This document shows, piece by piece, positions 48,383 to 60,700 of a stretch of 64,000 bases of DNA. The position numbers and the translations under genes are program-made. Under the pieces are notes generated by a model, which saw nothing but the letters and a program-made list of their open reading frames with translations, was not told the DNA's origin and did no database searches. Each line of letters starts with the position of its first letter. Position 1 is the stretch's first letter. This stretch comes from Ptiloglossa arizonensis (taxonomy: Eukaryota; Arthropoda; Insecta; Hymenoptera; Colletidae), in NCBI RefSeq assembly GCF_051014685.1, contig NW_027479290.1:1-64000 (forward strand). Reading direction: 5' to 3'.

Positions 48383-51039
48383 GCGTTTAGAGCAGCAGAA
48401 TTGCGCAAAAATTTTTTGCCTTCTCAACCATTTCTTGGCTTCAAACTCCCATATCTCGCGAACGGATTGACCTAACCCAAAAATTCCTATTGCATCTGAA
48501 AGTAGAAGCTCGCCCGATTACAACGGTATGTGTATTTTTTCCCTAGGCCATTCTGTTTAAGCGTTTGGAGCAGCAGAATTGCGAAAAATTTTTTGCCTTC
48601 TCAACCATTTCTTGGCTTCAAACTTCCATATCTCGCGAACGGATTGTCCTAACCCAAAAATTCCTGTTGCGTCTGAAAGTAGAAACTCGCCCAATTATAA
48701 CGGTATGTGAATTTTTTCCCTAGCCCATTCTGGTTAAGCGTTTGGAGCAGCAGAATTGCGAAAAATTTGTTGTCTTGTCAACCATTTCTTAGTTTCAAAG
48801 TCCCATATCTCGCGAACGGATTGACCGAACCCAAAAATTCCTATTGTAACTGAAAGTAGAAACTCGCCCGATTACAACGGTATGTGTATTTTTTCCCTAG
48901 GCCATTCTGGTTATGCGTTTGGAGCAACAGAATTGCGAAAAATTTGTTGTCTTCTCAATCATTTCTTAGCTTCAAACCCTCATATCTCGCGAACGGATTG
49001 ACCTAACCCAAAAATTCCTATTGCATTTGAAAGTAGAAACTCGCCCGATTACAACGGTACGTGTATTTTTCCCCTAGGGCATTCTGGTTAAGCGATTGGA
49101 GCAGCAGAAGTGCGAAAAATTTGTTGTCTTGTCAACCATTTCTTAGCTTCAAAGTCCCATATCTCGCGAACGGATTGACCGAACCCAAAAATTCCAATTG
49201 TAACTGAAAGTAGAAACTCGCCCGATTACAACGGTATGTGTATTTTGTCCCGAGGCCATTCTGGTTAAGCGTTTGGAGCAGCAGAATTGCGAAAGATTTG
49301 TTGTCTTCTCAACCATTTCTTAGCTTCAAACTCTCATATCTCGCGAACGGGTAGACCTAACCCAAAAATTCCTATTGCATTTGAAAGTAGAAACACGCCC
49401 GATTACAACGGTACGTGTATTTTTCCCCTAGGCCATTCTGGTTAAGCGATTGGAGCAGAAGGAGTGCGAAAAATTTGTTGTCTTGTCAACCATTTCTTAG
49501 CTTCAAAGTCCCATATCTCGCGAAGGGATTGACCGAACCCAAAAATTCCTATTGTAACTGAAAGTAGAAACTCGCCCGATTACAACGGTATGTGTATTTT
49601 TTCCCTAGGCCATTCTGGTTAAGCGTTTGGAGCAGCAGAATTGCGAAAAATTTTTTGCCTTCTCAACCATTTCTTGGCTTCAAACTCCCATATCTCGCGA
49701 ACGGATTGACCTAGCCCAAAAATTCCTATTGCATCTGAAAGTAGAAACTCGCCCGATTACAACGGTATGTGTATTTTTTCGCTAGGCCATTCTGGTTAAG
49801 CGTTTGGAGCAGCAGAATTGTGAAACATTTTTTGCCTTCTCTACCATTTCTAGGCTTCAAACTCCCATATCTCGCGAACGGATTGACCTAACCCAAAAAT
49901 TCCTATTGCATCTGAAAGTAGAAGCTCGCCCGATTACAACGGTATGTGTATTTTTTCCCTAGGCCATTCTGGTTAAGCGTTTGGAGCAGCAGAATTGCGA
50001 AAAATTTTTTGCCTTCTCAACCATTTCTTGGCTTCAAACTCCCATATCTCGCGAACGGATTGACCTAGCCCAAAAATTCCTATTGCATCTGAAAGTAGAA
50101 ACTCGCCCGATTACAACGGTGTGTGTATTTTTACCCTAGGCCATCCTGGTTAAGCGTTTAGAGCAGCAGAATTGCGCAAAAATTTTTTGCCTTCTCAACC
50201 ATTTCTTGGCTTCAAACTCCCATATCTCGCGAACGGATTGACCTAACCCAAAAATTCCTATTGCATCTGAAAGTAGAAGCTCGCCCGATTACAACGGTAT
50301 GTGTATTTTTTCCCTAGGCCATTCTGTTTAAGCGTTTGGAGCAGCAGAATTGCGAAAAATTTTTTGCCTTCTCAACCATTTCTTGGCTTCAAACTTCCAT
50401 ATCTCGCGAACGGATTGTCCTAACCCAAAAATTCCTGTTGCGTCTGAAAGTAGAAACTCGCCCAATTATAACGGTATGTGAATTTTTTCCCTAGCCCATT
50501 CTGGTTAAGCGTTTGGAGCAGCAGAATTGCGAAAAATTTGTTGTCTTGTCAACCATTTCTTAGTTTCAAAGTCCCATATCTCGCGAACGGATTGACCGAA
50601 CCCAAAAATTCCTATTGTAACTGAAAGTAGAAACTCGCCCGATTACAACGGTATGTGTATTTTTTCCCTAGGCCATTCTGGTTATGCGTTTGGAGCAACA
50701 GAATTGCGAAAAATTTGTTGTCTTCTCAATCATTTCTTAGCTTCAAACCCTCATATCTCGCGAACGGATTGACCTAACCCAAAAATTCCTATTGCATTTG
50801 AAAGTAGAAACTCGCCCGATTACAACGGTACGTGTATTTTTTCCCTAGGCCATTCTGGTTAAGCGTTTGGAGCAGCAGAATTGCGAAAAATTTTTTGCCT
50901 TCTCAACCATTTCTTGGCTTCAAACTCCCATATCTCGCGAACGGATTGACCTAGCCCAAAAATTCCTATTGCATCTGAAAGTAGAAACTCGCCCGATTAC
51001 AACGGTGTGTGTATTTTTACCCTAGGCCATCCTGGTTAA
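48383..51039 (+). repeat. 15-mer HOR copy 1 (2,657 bp)
   Basis: Landmarks repeat at +2,657 bp: GCGTTTAGAG 48383/51040, TTTTGTCCCGAGG 49244/51901, and TTTCTAGGCTTC 49848/52505. Internally the GCGTTTAGAG-to-TTATGCG module occurs twice (48383 and 50154). The spacing from 50154 to the next copy is 886 bp, a five-monomer subrepeat. Confidence 0.8.
50154..51039 (+). repeat. 5-mer subrepeat (886 bp)
   Basis: The GCGTTTAGAG monomer at 50154 and the next three to four monomers are repeated from 51040 to about 51720. It is nested within the 15-mer. One monomer is 178 bp because of an extra A in TTGCGCAAAAA. Confidence 0.75.
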
Positions 51040-52585
51040 GCGTTTAGAGCAGCAGAATTGCGCAAAAATTTTTTGCCTTCTCAACCATTTCTTGGCTTCA
51101 AACTCCCATATCTCGCGAACGGATTGACCTAACCCAAAAATTCCTATTGCATCTGAAAGTAGAAGCTCGCCCGATTACAACGGTATGTGTATTTTTTCCC
51201 TAGGCCATTCTGTTTAAGCGTTTGGAGCAGCAGAATTGCGAAAAATTTTTTGCCTTCTCAACCATTTCTTGGCTTCAAACTTCCATATCTCGCGAACGGA
51301 TTGTCCTAACCCAAAAATTCCTGTTGCGTCTGAAAGTAGAAACTCGCCCAATTATAACGGTATGTGAATTTTTTCCCTAGCCCATTCTGGTTAAGCGTTT
51401 GGAGCAGCAGAATTGCGAAAAATTTGTTGTCTTGTCAACCATTTCTTAGTTTCAAAGTCCCATATCTCGCGAACGGATTGACCGAACCCAAAAATTCCTA
51501 TTGTAACTGAAAGTAGAAACTCGCCCGATTACAACGGTATGTGTATTTTTTCCCTAGGCCATTCTGGTTATGCGTTTGGAGCAACAGAATTGCGAAAAAT
51601 TTGTTGTCTTCTCAATCATTTCTTAGCTTCAAACCCTCATATCTCGCGAACGGATTGACCTAACCCAAAAATTCCTATTGCATTTGAAAGTAGAAACTCG
51701 CCCGATTACAACGGTACGTGTATTTTTCCCCTAGGGCATTCTGGTTAAGCGATTGGAGCAGCAGAAGTGCGAAAAATTTGTTGTCTTGTCAACCATTTCT
51801 TAGCTTCAAAGTCCCATATCTCGCGAACGGATTGACCGAACCCAAAAATTCCTATTGTAACTGAAAGTAGAAACTCGCCCGATTACAACGGTATGTGTAT
51901 TTTGTCCCGAGGCCATTCTGGTTAAGCGTTTGGAGCAGCAGAATTGCGAAAGATTTGTTGTCTTCTCAACCATTTCTTAGCTTCAAACTCTCATATCTCG
52001 CGAACGGGTAGACCTAACCCAAAAATTCCTATTGCATTTGAAAGTAGAAACACGCCCGATTACAACGGTACGTGTATTTTTCCCCTAGGCCATTCTGGTT
52101 AAGCGATTGGAGCAGAAGGAGTGCGAAAAATTTGTTGTCTTGTCAACCATTTCTTAGCTTCAAAGTCCCATATCTCGCGAAGGGATTGACCGAACCCAAA
52201 AATTCCTATTGTAACTGAAAGTAGAAACTCGCCCGATTACAACGGTATGTGTATTTTTTCCCTAGGCCATTCTGGTTAAGCGTTTGGAGCAGCAGAATTG
52301 CGAAAAATTTTTTGCCTTCTCAACCATTTCTTGGCTTCAAACTCCCATATCTCGCGAACGGATTGACCTAGCCCAAAAATTCCTATTGCATCTGAAAGTA
52401 GAAACTCGCCCGATTACAACGGTATGTGTATTTTTTCGCTAGGCCATTCTGGTTAAGCGTTTGGAGCAGCAGAATTGTGAAACATTTTTTGCCTTCTCTA
52501 CCATTTCTAGGCTTCAAACTCCCATATCTCGCGAACGGATTGACCTAACCCAAAAATTCCTATTGCATCTGAAAGTAGAAACTCG
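51040..52585 (+). repeat. 15-mer HOR copy 2, partial
   Basis: It matches 48383-49928, with small differences such as CCTATTGTAACTG for CCAATTGTAACTG near 51859. It departs at about 52586, where AACGGTGTGTG replaces AACGGTATGTG and the next HOR begins. Confidence 0.75.
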
Positions 52586-53991
52586 CCCGATTACAACGGT
52601 GTGTGTATTTTTACCCTAGGCCATCCTGGTTAAGCGTTTAGAGCAGCAGAATTGCGCAAAAATTTTTTGCCTCCTCAACCATTTCTTGGCTTCAAACTCC
52701 CATATCTCGCGAATGGATTGACCTAACCCAAAAATTCCTATTGCATCTGAAAGTAGAAACTCGCCCGATTACGGCGGTACGTGTATTTTTTCCCTAGGCC
52801 ATTCTGGTTAAACGTTTGGAGCAGCAGAATTGTGAAAAATTTTTTGCCTTCTCTACTATTTCTTGGCTTCAAACTCCCATATCTCGCGAACGGATTGACA
52901 TAACCCAAAAAGTCCTATTGCATCTGAAAGTAGAAACTTGCCCAATTACAACGGTATGTGTATTTTTTCCCTAGGCCATTCTGGTTAAACGTTTGGAGCA
53001 GCAGAATTGCGAAAATTTTTTGCCTTCTCAACCATTTCTTGGCTTCAAACTCCCATATCTCGCGAACGGATTGACCTACCCCAAAAGTTCCTGTTGCATC
53101 TGAAAGTAGAAACTCGCCCGATTACAACGGTATGTGTATTTTTTCCCTAGGCCATTCTGGTTAAGCGTTTGGAGCAGCAGAAATGTGAAACATTTTTTGC
53201 CTTCTCTACCATTTCTTGGCTTCAAACACCCATATCTCGCGAACGGATTGACTTAACCCAAAAATTCCTATTGCATCTGAAAGTAGAAACTCGCCCGATT
53301 ACAACGGTGTGTGTATTTTTACCCTAGGCCATCCTGGTTAAGCGTTTAGAGCAGCAGAATTGCGCAAAAATTTTTTGCCTTCTCAACCATTTCTTGGCTT
53401 CAAACTCCCATATCTCGCGAACGGATTGACCTAACCCAAAAATTCCTATTGCATCTGAAAGTAGAAGCTCGCCCGATTACAACGGTATGTGTATTTTTTC
53501 CCTAGGCCATTCTGTTTAAGCGTTTGGAGCAGCAGAATTGCGAAAAATTTTTTGCCTTCTCAACCATTTCTTGGCTTCAAACTTACATATCTCGCGAACG
53601 GATTGTCCTAACCCAAAAATTCCTGTTGCGTCTGAAAGTAGAAACTCGCCCAATTATAACGGTATGTGAATTTTTTCCCTAGCCCATTCTGGTTAAGCGT
53701 TTGGAGCAGCAGAATTGCGAAAAATTTGTTGTCTTGTCAACCATTTCTTAGCTTCAAACCCTCATATCTCGCGAACGGATTGACCTAACCCAAAAATTCC
53801 TATTGCATTTGAAAGTAGAAACTCGCCCGATTACAACGGTACGTGTATTTTTCCCCTAGGGCATTCTGGTTAAGCGATTGGAGCAGCAGAAGTGCGAAAA
53901 ATTTGTTGTCTTGTCAACCATTTCTTAGCTTCAAAGTCCCATATCTCGCGAACGGATTGACCGAACCCAAAAATTCCAATTGTAACTGAAA
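52575..53991 (+). repeat. 8-mer HOR copy 1 (1,417 bp)
   Basis: GCGTTTAGAG at 52634 and 54051 is followed by shared rare variants: TTGCCTCCTCAACC, GCGAATGGATTG, TTACGGCGGTACG, AAAAAGTCC and GAAACTTGCCC. The clear match covers about 650 bp. The rest of the unit (53.34-53.99 kb) is another GCGTTTAGAG module. Confidence 0.75.
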
Positions 53992-54650
53992 GTAGAAACT
54001 CGCCCGATTACAACGGTGTGTGTATTTTTACCCTAGGCCATCCTGGTTAAGCGTTTAGAGCAGCAGAATTGCGCAAAAATTTTTTGCCTCCTCAACCATT
54101 TCTTGGCTTCAAACTCCCATATCTCGCGAATGGATTGACCTAACCCAAAAATTCCTATTGCATCTGAAAGTAGAAACTCGCCCGATTACGGCGGTACGTG
54201 TATTTTTTCCCTAGGCCATTCTGGTTAAACGTTTGGAGCAGCAGAATTGTGAAAAATTTTTTGCCTTCTCTACTATTTCTTGGCTTCAAACTCCCATATC
54301 TCGCGAACGGATTGACATAACCCAAAAAGTCCTATTGCATCTGAAAGTAGAAACTTGCCCAATTACAACGGTATGTGTATTTTTTCCCTAGGCCATTCTG
54401 GTTAAACGTTTGGAGCAGCAGAATTGCGAAAAATTTTTTGCCTTCTCAACCATTTCTTGGCTTCAAACTCCCATATCTCGCGAACGGATTGACCTACCCC
54501 AAAAGTTCCTGTTGCATCTGAAAGTAGAAACTCGCCCGATTACAACGGTATGTGTATTTTTTCCCTAGGCCATTCTGGTTAAGCGTTTGGAGCAGCAGAA
54601 ATGTGAAACATTTTTTGCCTTCTCTACCATTTCTTGGCTTCAAACTCCCA
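53992..54650 (+). repeat. 8-mer HOR copy 2, partial
   Basis: It repeats 52575-53230 with a 1-bp difference in the A run near 54427. It departs near 54650, where GACCTAACCC replaces GACTTAACCC and the sequence rejoins the CTGTTTAAG module. Confidence 0.7.
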
Positions 54651-55661
54651 TATCTCGCGAACGGATTGACCTAACCCAAAAATTCCTATTGCATCTGAAA
54701 GTAGAAGCTCGCCCGATTACAACGGTATGTGTATTTTTTCCCTAGGCCATTCTGTTTAAGCGTTTGGAGCAGCAGAATTGCGAAAAATTTTTTGCCTTCT
54801 CAACCATTTCTTGGCTTCAAACTTCCATATCTCGCGAACGGATTGTCCTAACCCAAAAATTCCTGTTGCGTCTGAAAGTAGAAACTCGCCCAATTATAAC
54901 GGTATGTGAATTTTTTCCCTAGCCCATTCTGGTTAAGCGTTTGGAGCAGCAGAATTGCGAAAAATTTGTTGTCTTGTCAACCATTTCTTAGTTTCAAAGT
55001 CCCATATCTCGCGAACGGATTGACCGAACCCAAAAATTCCTATTGTAACTGAAAGTAGAAACTCGCCCGATTACAACGGTATGTGTATTTTTTCCCTAGG
55101 CCATTCTGGTTATGCGTTTGGAGCAACAGAATTGCGAAAAATTTGTTGTCTTCTCAACCATTTCTTAGCTTCAAACCCTCATATCTCGCGAACGGATTGA
55201 CCTAACCCAAAAATTCCTATTGCATCTGAAAGTAGAAACTCGCCCGATTACAACGGTACGTGTATTTTTCCCCTAGGGCAATCTGGTTAAGCGATTGGAG
55301 CAGCAGAAGTGCGAAAAATTTGTTGTCTTGTCAACCATTTCTTAGCTTCAAAGTCCCATATCTCGCGAACGGATTGACCGAACCCAAAAATTCCAATTGT
55401 AACTGAAAGTAGAAACTCGCCCGATTACAACGGTATGTGTATTTTGTCCCGAGGCCATTCTGGTTAAGCGTTTGGAGCAGCAGAATTGCGAAAGATTTGT
55501 TGTCTTCTCAACCATTTCTTAGCTTCAAACTCTCATATCTCGCGAACGGGTAGACCTAACCCAAAAATTCCTATTGCATTTGAAAGTAGAAACACGCCCG
55601 ATTACAACGGTACATGTATTTTTCCCCTAGCCCATTCTGGTTAAGCGTTTGGAGCAGTAGA
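54651..55661 (+). repeat. Domain III module, single pass
   Basis: The CTGTTTAAG, CTTGTCAACC, TTATGCG, CCCTAGGGC and TTTTGTCCCGAGG monomers occur in the same order as in the 15-mer. This links it to 48.6-49.4 and 51.2-52.1 kb. No gene is seen. Confidence 0.7.
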
Positions 55662-57785
55662 ATTGCGAAAAATTTGTTGTCTTGTCAACCATTTCTTAGT
55701 TTCAAAGTCCCATATCTCGCGAACGGATTGACCGAACCCAAAAATTCCTATTGTAACTGAAAGTAGAAACTCGCCCGATTACAACGGTATGTGTATTTTT
55801 TCCCTAGGCCATTCTGGTTAAGCGTTTGGAGCAGCAGAATTGCGAAAAATTTTTTGCCTTCTCAACCATTTCTTGACTTCAAACTCCCATATCTCGCGAA
55901 CGGATTGACCTACCCCAAAAGTTCCTGTTGCATCTGAAAGTAGAGACTCGCCCGATTACAACGGTATGTGTATTTTTTCCCTAGGCCATTCTGTTTAAGC
56001 GTTTGGAGCAGCAGAATTGCGAAAAATTTTTTGCCTTCTCAACCATTTCTTGGCTTCAAACTTCCATATCTTGCGAACGGATTGTCCTAACCCAAAAATT
56101 CCTGTTGCGTCTGAAAGTAGAAACTCGCCCAATTATAACGGTATGTGTATTTTTTCCCTAGGCCATTCTGTTTAAACGTTTGGAGCAGCAGAATTGCGAA
56201 AAATTTTTTGCCTTCTCAACCACTTCTTGGCTTCAAACTTCCATATCTCGCGAACGGATTGACCTAACCCAAAAATTCCTATTGCATTTGAAAGTAGAAA
56301 CTCGCCCGATTACAACGGTACGTGTATTTTTCCCCTAGGGCATTCTGGTTAAGTGATTGGAGCAGCAGAAGTGCGAAAAATTTGTTGTCTTGTCAACCAT
56401 TTCTTAGTTTCAAAGTCCCATATCTCGCGAACGGATTGACCGAACCCAAAAATTCCTATTGTAACTGAAAGTAGAAACTCGCCCGATTACAACGGTATGT
56501 GTATTTTTTCCCTAGGCCATTCTGGTTAAGCGTTTGGAGCAGCAGAATTGCGAAAAATTTTTTGCCTTCTCAACCATTTCTTGACTTCAAACTCCCATAT
56601 CTCGCGAACGGATTGACCTACCCCAAAAGTTCCTGTTGCATCTGAAAGTAGAGACTCGCCCGATTACAACGGTATGTGTATTTTTTCCCTAGGCCATTCT
56701 GTTTAAGCGTTTGGAGCAGCAGAATTGCGAAAAATTTTTTGCCTTCTCAACCATTTCTTGGCTTCAAACTTCCATATCTTGCGAACGGATTGTCCTAACC
56801 CAAAAATTCCTGTTGCGTCTGAAAGTAGAAACTCGCCCAATTATAACGGTATGTGTATTTTTTCCCTAGGCCATTCTGTTTAAACGTTTGGAGCAGCAGA
56901 ATTGCGAAAAATTTTTTGCCTTCTCAACCACTTCTTGGCTTCAAACTTCCATATCTCGCGAACGGATTGACCTAACCCAAAAATTCCTATTGCATTTGAA
57001 AGTAGAAACTCGCCCGATTACAACGGTACGTGTATTTTTCCCCTAGGGCATTCTGGTTAAGTGATTGGAGCAGCAGAAGTGCGAAAAATTTGTTGTCTTG
57101 TCAACCATTTCTTAGTTTCAAAGTCCCATATCTCGCGAACGGATTGACCGAACCCAAAAATTCCTATTGTAACTGAAAGTAGAAACTCGCCCGATTACAA
57201 CGGTATGTGTATTTTTTCCCTAGGCCATTCTGGTTAAGCGTTTGGAGCAGCAGAATTGCGAAAAATTTTTTGCCTTCTCAACCATTTCTTGACTTCAAAC
57301 TCCCATATCTCGCGAACGGATTGACCTACCCCAAAAGTTCCTGTTGCATCTGAAAGTAGAGACTCGCCCGATTACAACGGTATGTGTATTTTTTCCCTAG
57401 GCCATTCTGTTTAAGCGTTTGGAGCAGCAGAATTGCGAAAAATTTTTTGCCTTCTCAACCATTTCTTGGCTTCAAACTTCCATATCTTGCGAACGGATTG
57501 TCCTAACCCAAAAATTCCTGTTGCGTCTGAAAGTAGAAACTCGCCCAATTATAACGGTATGTGTATTTTTTCCCTAGGCCATTCTGTTTAAACGTTTGGA
57601 GCAGCAGAATTGCGAAAAATTTTTTGCCTTCTCAACCACTTCTTGGCTTCAAACTTCCATATCTCGCGAACGGATTGACCTAACCCAAAAATTCCTATTG
57701 CATTTGAAAGTAGAAACTCGCCCGATTACAACGGTACGTGTATTTTTCCCCTAGGGCATTCTGGTTAAGCGATTGGAGCAGCAGA
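55662..57785 (+). repeat. 4-mer HOR, three tandem copies of 708 bp
   Basis: TCTTGACTTC occurs at 55871, 56579 and 57287, exactly 708 bp apart. The four monomers carry (1) CTTGTCAACC/CTTAGTTTC/GACCGAACCC, (2) TTGACTTC/GACCTACCCC/GTAGAGACTCG, (3) CTGTTTAAG/ATCTTGCGAACGG/GATTGTCC, and (4) TTTAAACG/CAACCACTTC/CCCTAGGGC. The copies look identical apart from the first few tens of bases of copy 1. The array ends at about 57.8 kb, where GTGATTGG becomes GCGATTGG and TTAGTTTC becomes TTAGCTTC. Confidence 0.9.
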
Positions 57786-60700
57786 AGTGCGAAAAATTTG
57801 TTGTCTTGTCAACCATTTCTTAGCTTCAAAGTCCCATATCGCGCGAACGGATTGATCTAACCCAAAAATTCCTATTGAATTTGAAAGTAGAAGCTCGCCC
57901 GATTACAACGGTACGCGAATTTTTCCCTAGACCATTCTGATTAAGCGTTTGGAGCAGCAGAATTGCGAAAAATTTGTTGTCTTCTCAACCATCTCTTAGT
58001 TTGAAACTCCCATATCTCGCGAACGGATTGACCTAACCCAAAAATTCCTATTGCACTTGAAAGTAGAAACTCGCCCGATTTCAAGGGTGTGCGTATTTTT
58101 TCCCTGCGCCATTCTGGTTAAGCGTTTGGAGCAACAGAATTGCGAAAAATTTGTTGTCTTCTCAACCATTTCTTAGCTTCAAACTCTCATATCTCGCGAA
58201 CGGATTGACCTAACCCAAAAATTCCTATTGCATTTGAAAGTAGAAACTCGCCCGATTACAACGGTACGTGTATTTCTCCCCTAGGCCATTCTGGTTAAGC
58301 GATTGGAGCAGCAGAATTGCGAAAAATTTGTTGTCTTCTCAACCATCTCTTAGTTTGAAACTCCCATATCTCGCGAACGGATTGACCTAACCCAAAAATT
58401 CCTATTGCACTTGAAAGTAGAAACTCGCCCGATTACAACGGTACGCGTATTTCTCCCTAGGCCATTTTGTTTAAGCGTTTGGAGCAGCAGATTTGCGAAA
58501 AATTTGTTGTCTTCTCAACCATATCTTAGCTTCAAACTCTCATATCTCGCGAACGGATTGACCTAACCCAAAAATTCCTGTTGCTTGTGAAAGTAGAGAC
58601 TCGCCCGATTACAGCGGTATGCGTATTTTTTCCCTAGGCCATTCTGGTTAAGCGTTTGGAGCATCAGAATTGCGAAAAATTTTTTGCCTTCTCAACCATT
58701 TCTTGGTTTCAAACTCCCATATCGCGCGAACGGATTGACCTAACCCAAAAATTCCTGTTGCTTGTGAAAGTAGAGACTCGCCCGATTACAGCGGTATGCG
58801 TATTTTTTCCCTAGGCCATTCTGGTTAAGCGTTTGGAGCAGCAGAATTGCGAAAAATTTTTTGCCTTCTCAATCATTTCTTGGCTTCAAACTCCCATATC
58901 TCGCGAACGGATTGACCTAACCCAAAAATTCCTGTTGCGTCTGAAAGTAGAAACTCGCCCGATTACAAAGGTATGTCTATTTTTTCCCTAGGCCATTCTG
59001 GTTAAGCGTTTGAAGCAGCAGAATTGCGAAAAATTGTATGCCTTCTCAACCATTTCTTAGCTTCAAAGTCCCATATCTCGCGAACGGATTGACCAAACCC
59101 AAAAATTCCTGCTGCGTCTGAAAGTAGAAACTCGCCCGATTACAACGGTACGTGTATTTTTCCCCTAGGGCATTCTGGTCAAGCGTTTGGTGCAGCAGAA
59201 TGGCGAAAAATTTTTTGCCTTCTCAACCATTTCTTGGTTTCAAACTCCCATATCGCGCGAACGGATTGACCAAACCCAAAAATTCCTGCTGCGTCTGAAA
59301 GTAGAAACTCGCCCGATTACAACGGTACGTGTATTTTTCCCCTAGGGCATTCTGGTCAAGCGTTTGGAGCAGCAGAATGGCGAAAAATTTTTTGCCTTCT
59401 CAACCATTTCTTGGTTTGAAACTCCCATATCGCGCGAACGGATTGACCAAACCCAAAAATTCCTGCTGCGTCTGAAAGTAGAAACTCGCCCGATTACAAC
59501 GGTATGTGTATTTTTTCCGTAGGCGATTCTGGTTAAGCGTTTGGAGCAGCAGAATTGCGAAAAATTTGTTGTCTTCTCAACCATTTCTTAGATTCAATGT
59601 CCCATATCTCCCGAACGGATTGACCAAGCCCAAAAGTTCCTTCTGCGTCTGAAAGTAGAAACTCGCCCGATTACAAGGGTGTGCGTATTTTTTCCCTGCG
59701 CCATTCTGGTTAAGCGTTTGGAGCAACAGAATTGCGAAAAATTTGTTGTCTTCTCAACCATTTCTTAGCTTCAAACTCTCATATCTCGCGAACGGATTGA
59801 CCTAACCCAAAAATTCCTATTGCATTTGAAAGTAGAAACTCGCCCGATTACAACGGTACGTGTATTTCTCCCCTAGGCCATTCTGATTAAGCGATTGGAG
59901 CAGCAGAATTGCGAAAAATTTGTTGTCTTCTCAACCATTTCTTAGATTCAAAGTCCCATATCTCCCGAACGGATTGACCAAGCCCAAAAGTTCCTTCTGC
60001 GTCTGAAAGTAGAAACTCGCCCGATTACAAGGGTGTGCGTATTTTTTCCCTGCGCCATTCTGGTTAAGCGTTTGGAGCAACAGAATTGCGAAAAATTTGT
60101 TGTCTTCTCAACCATTTCTTAGCTTCAAACTCTCATATCTAGCGAACGGATTGACCTAACCCAAAAATTCCTATTGCATTTGAAAGTAGAAACTCGCCCG
60201 ATTACAACGGTACGTGTATTTCTCCCCTAGGCCATTCTGGTTAAGCGATTGGAGCAGCAGAATTGCGAAAAATTTGTTGTCTTGTCAACCATTTCTTAGC
60301 TTCAAAGTCCCATATCTCGCGGACGGATTGACCGAACCCAAAAATTCCTATTGTAACTGAAAGTAGAAACTCGCCCGATTACAACGGTATGTGTATTTTT
60401 TCCCTAGGCCATTCTGGTTAAGCGTTTGGAGCAGCAGAATTGCGAAAAATTTTTTGCCTCCTCAACCATTTCTTGGCTTCAAACTCCCATATCTCGCGAA
60501 CGGATTGACCGAACCCAAAAATTCCTATTGTAACTGAAAGTAGAAACTCGCCCGATTACAACGGTATGCGTATTTTTTCCCTAGGCCATTCTGGTCAAGC
60601 GTTTGGAGCAGCAGAATTGCGAAAAATTTGTTATCTTCTCAACCATTTCTTAGCTTGAAACTCCCATATGTCGCGAACCGATTGACCTAACCCAAAAATT

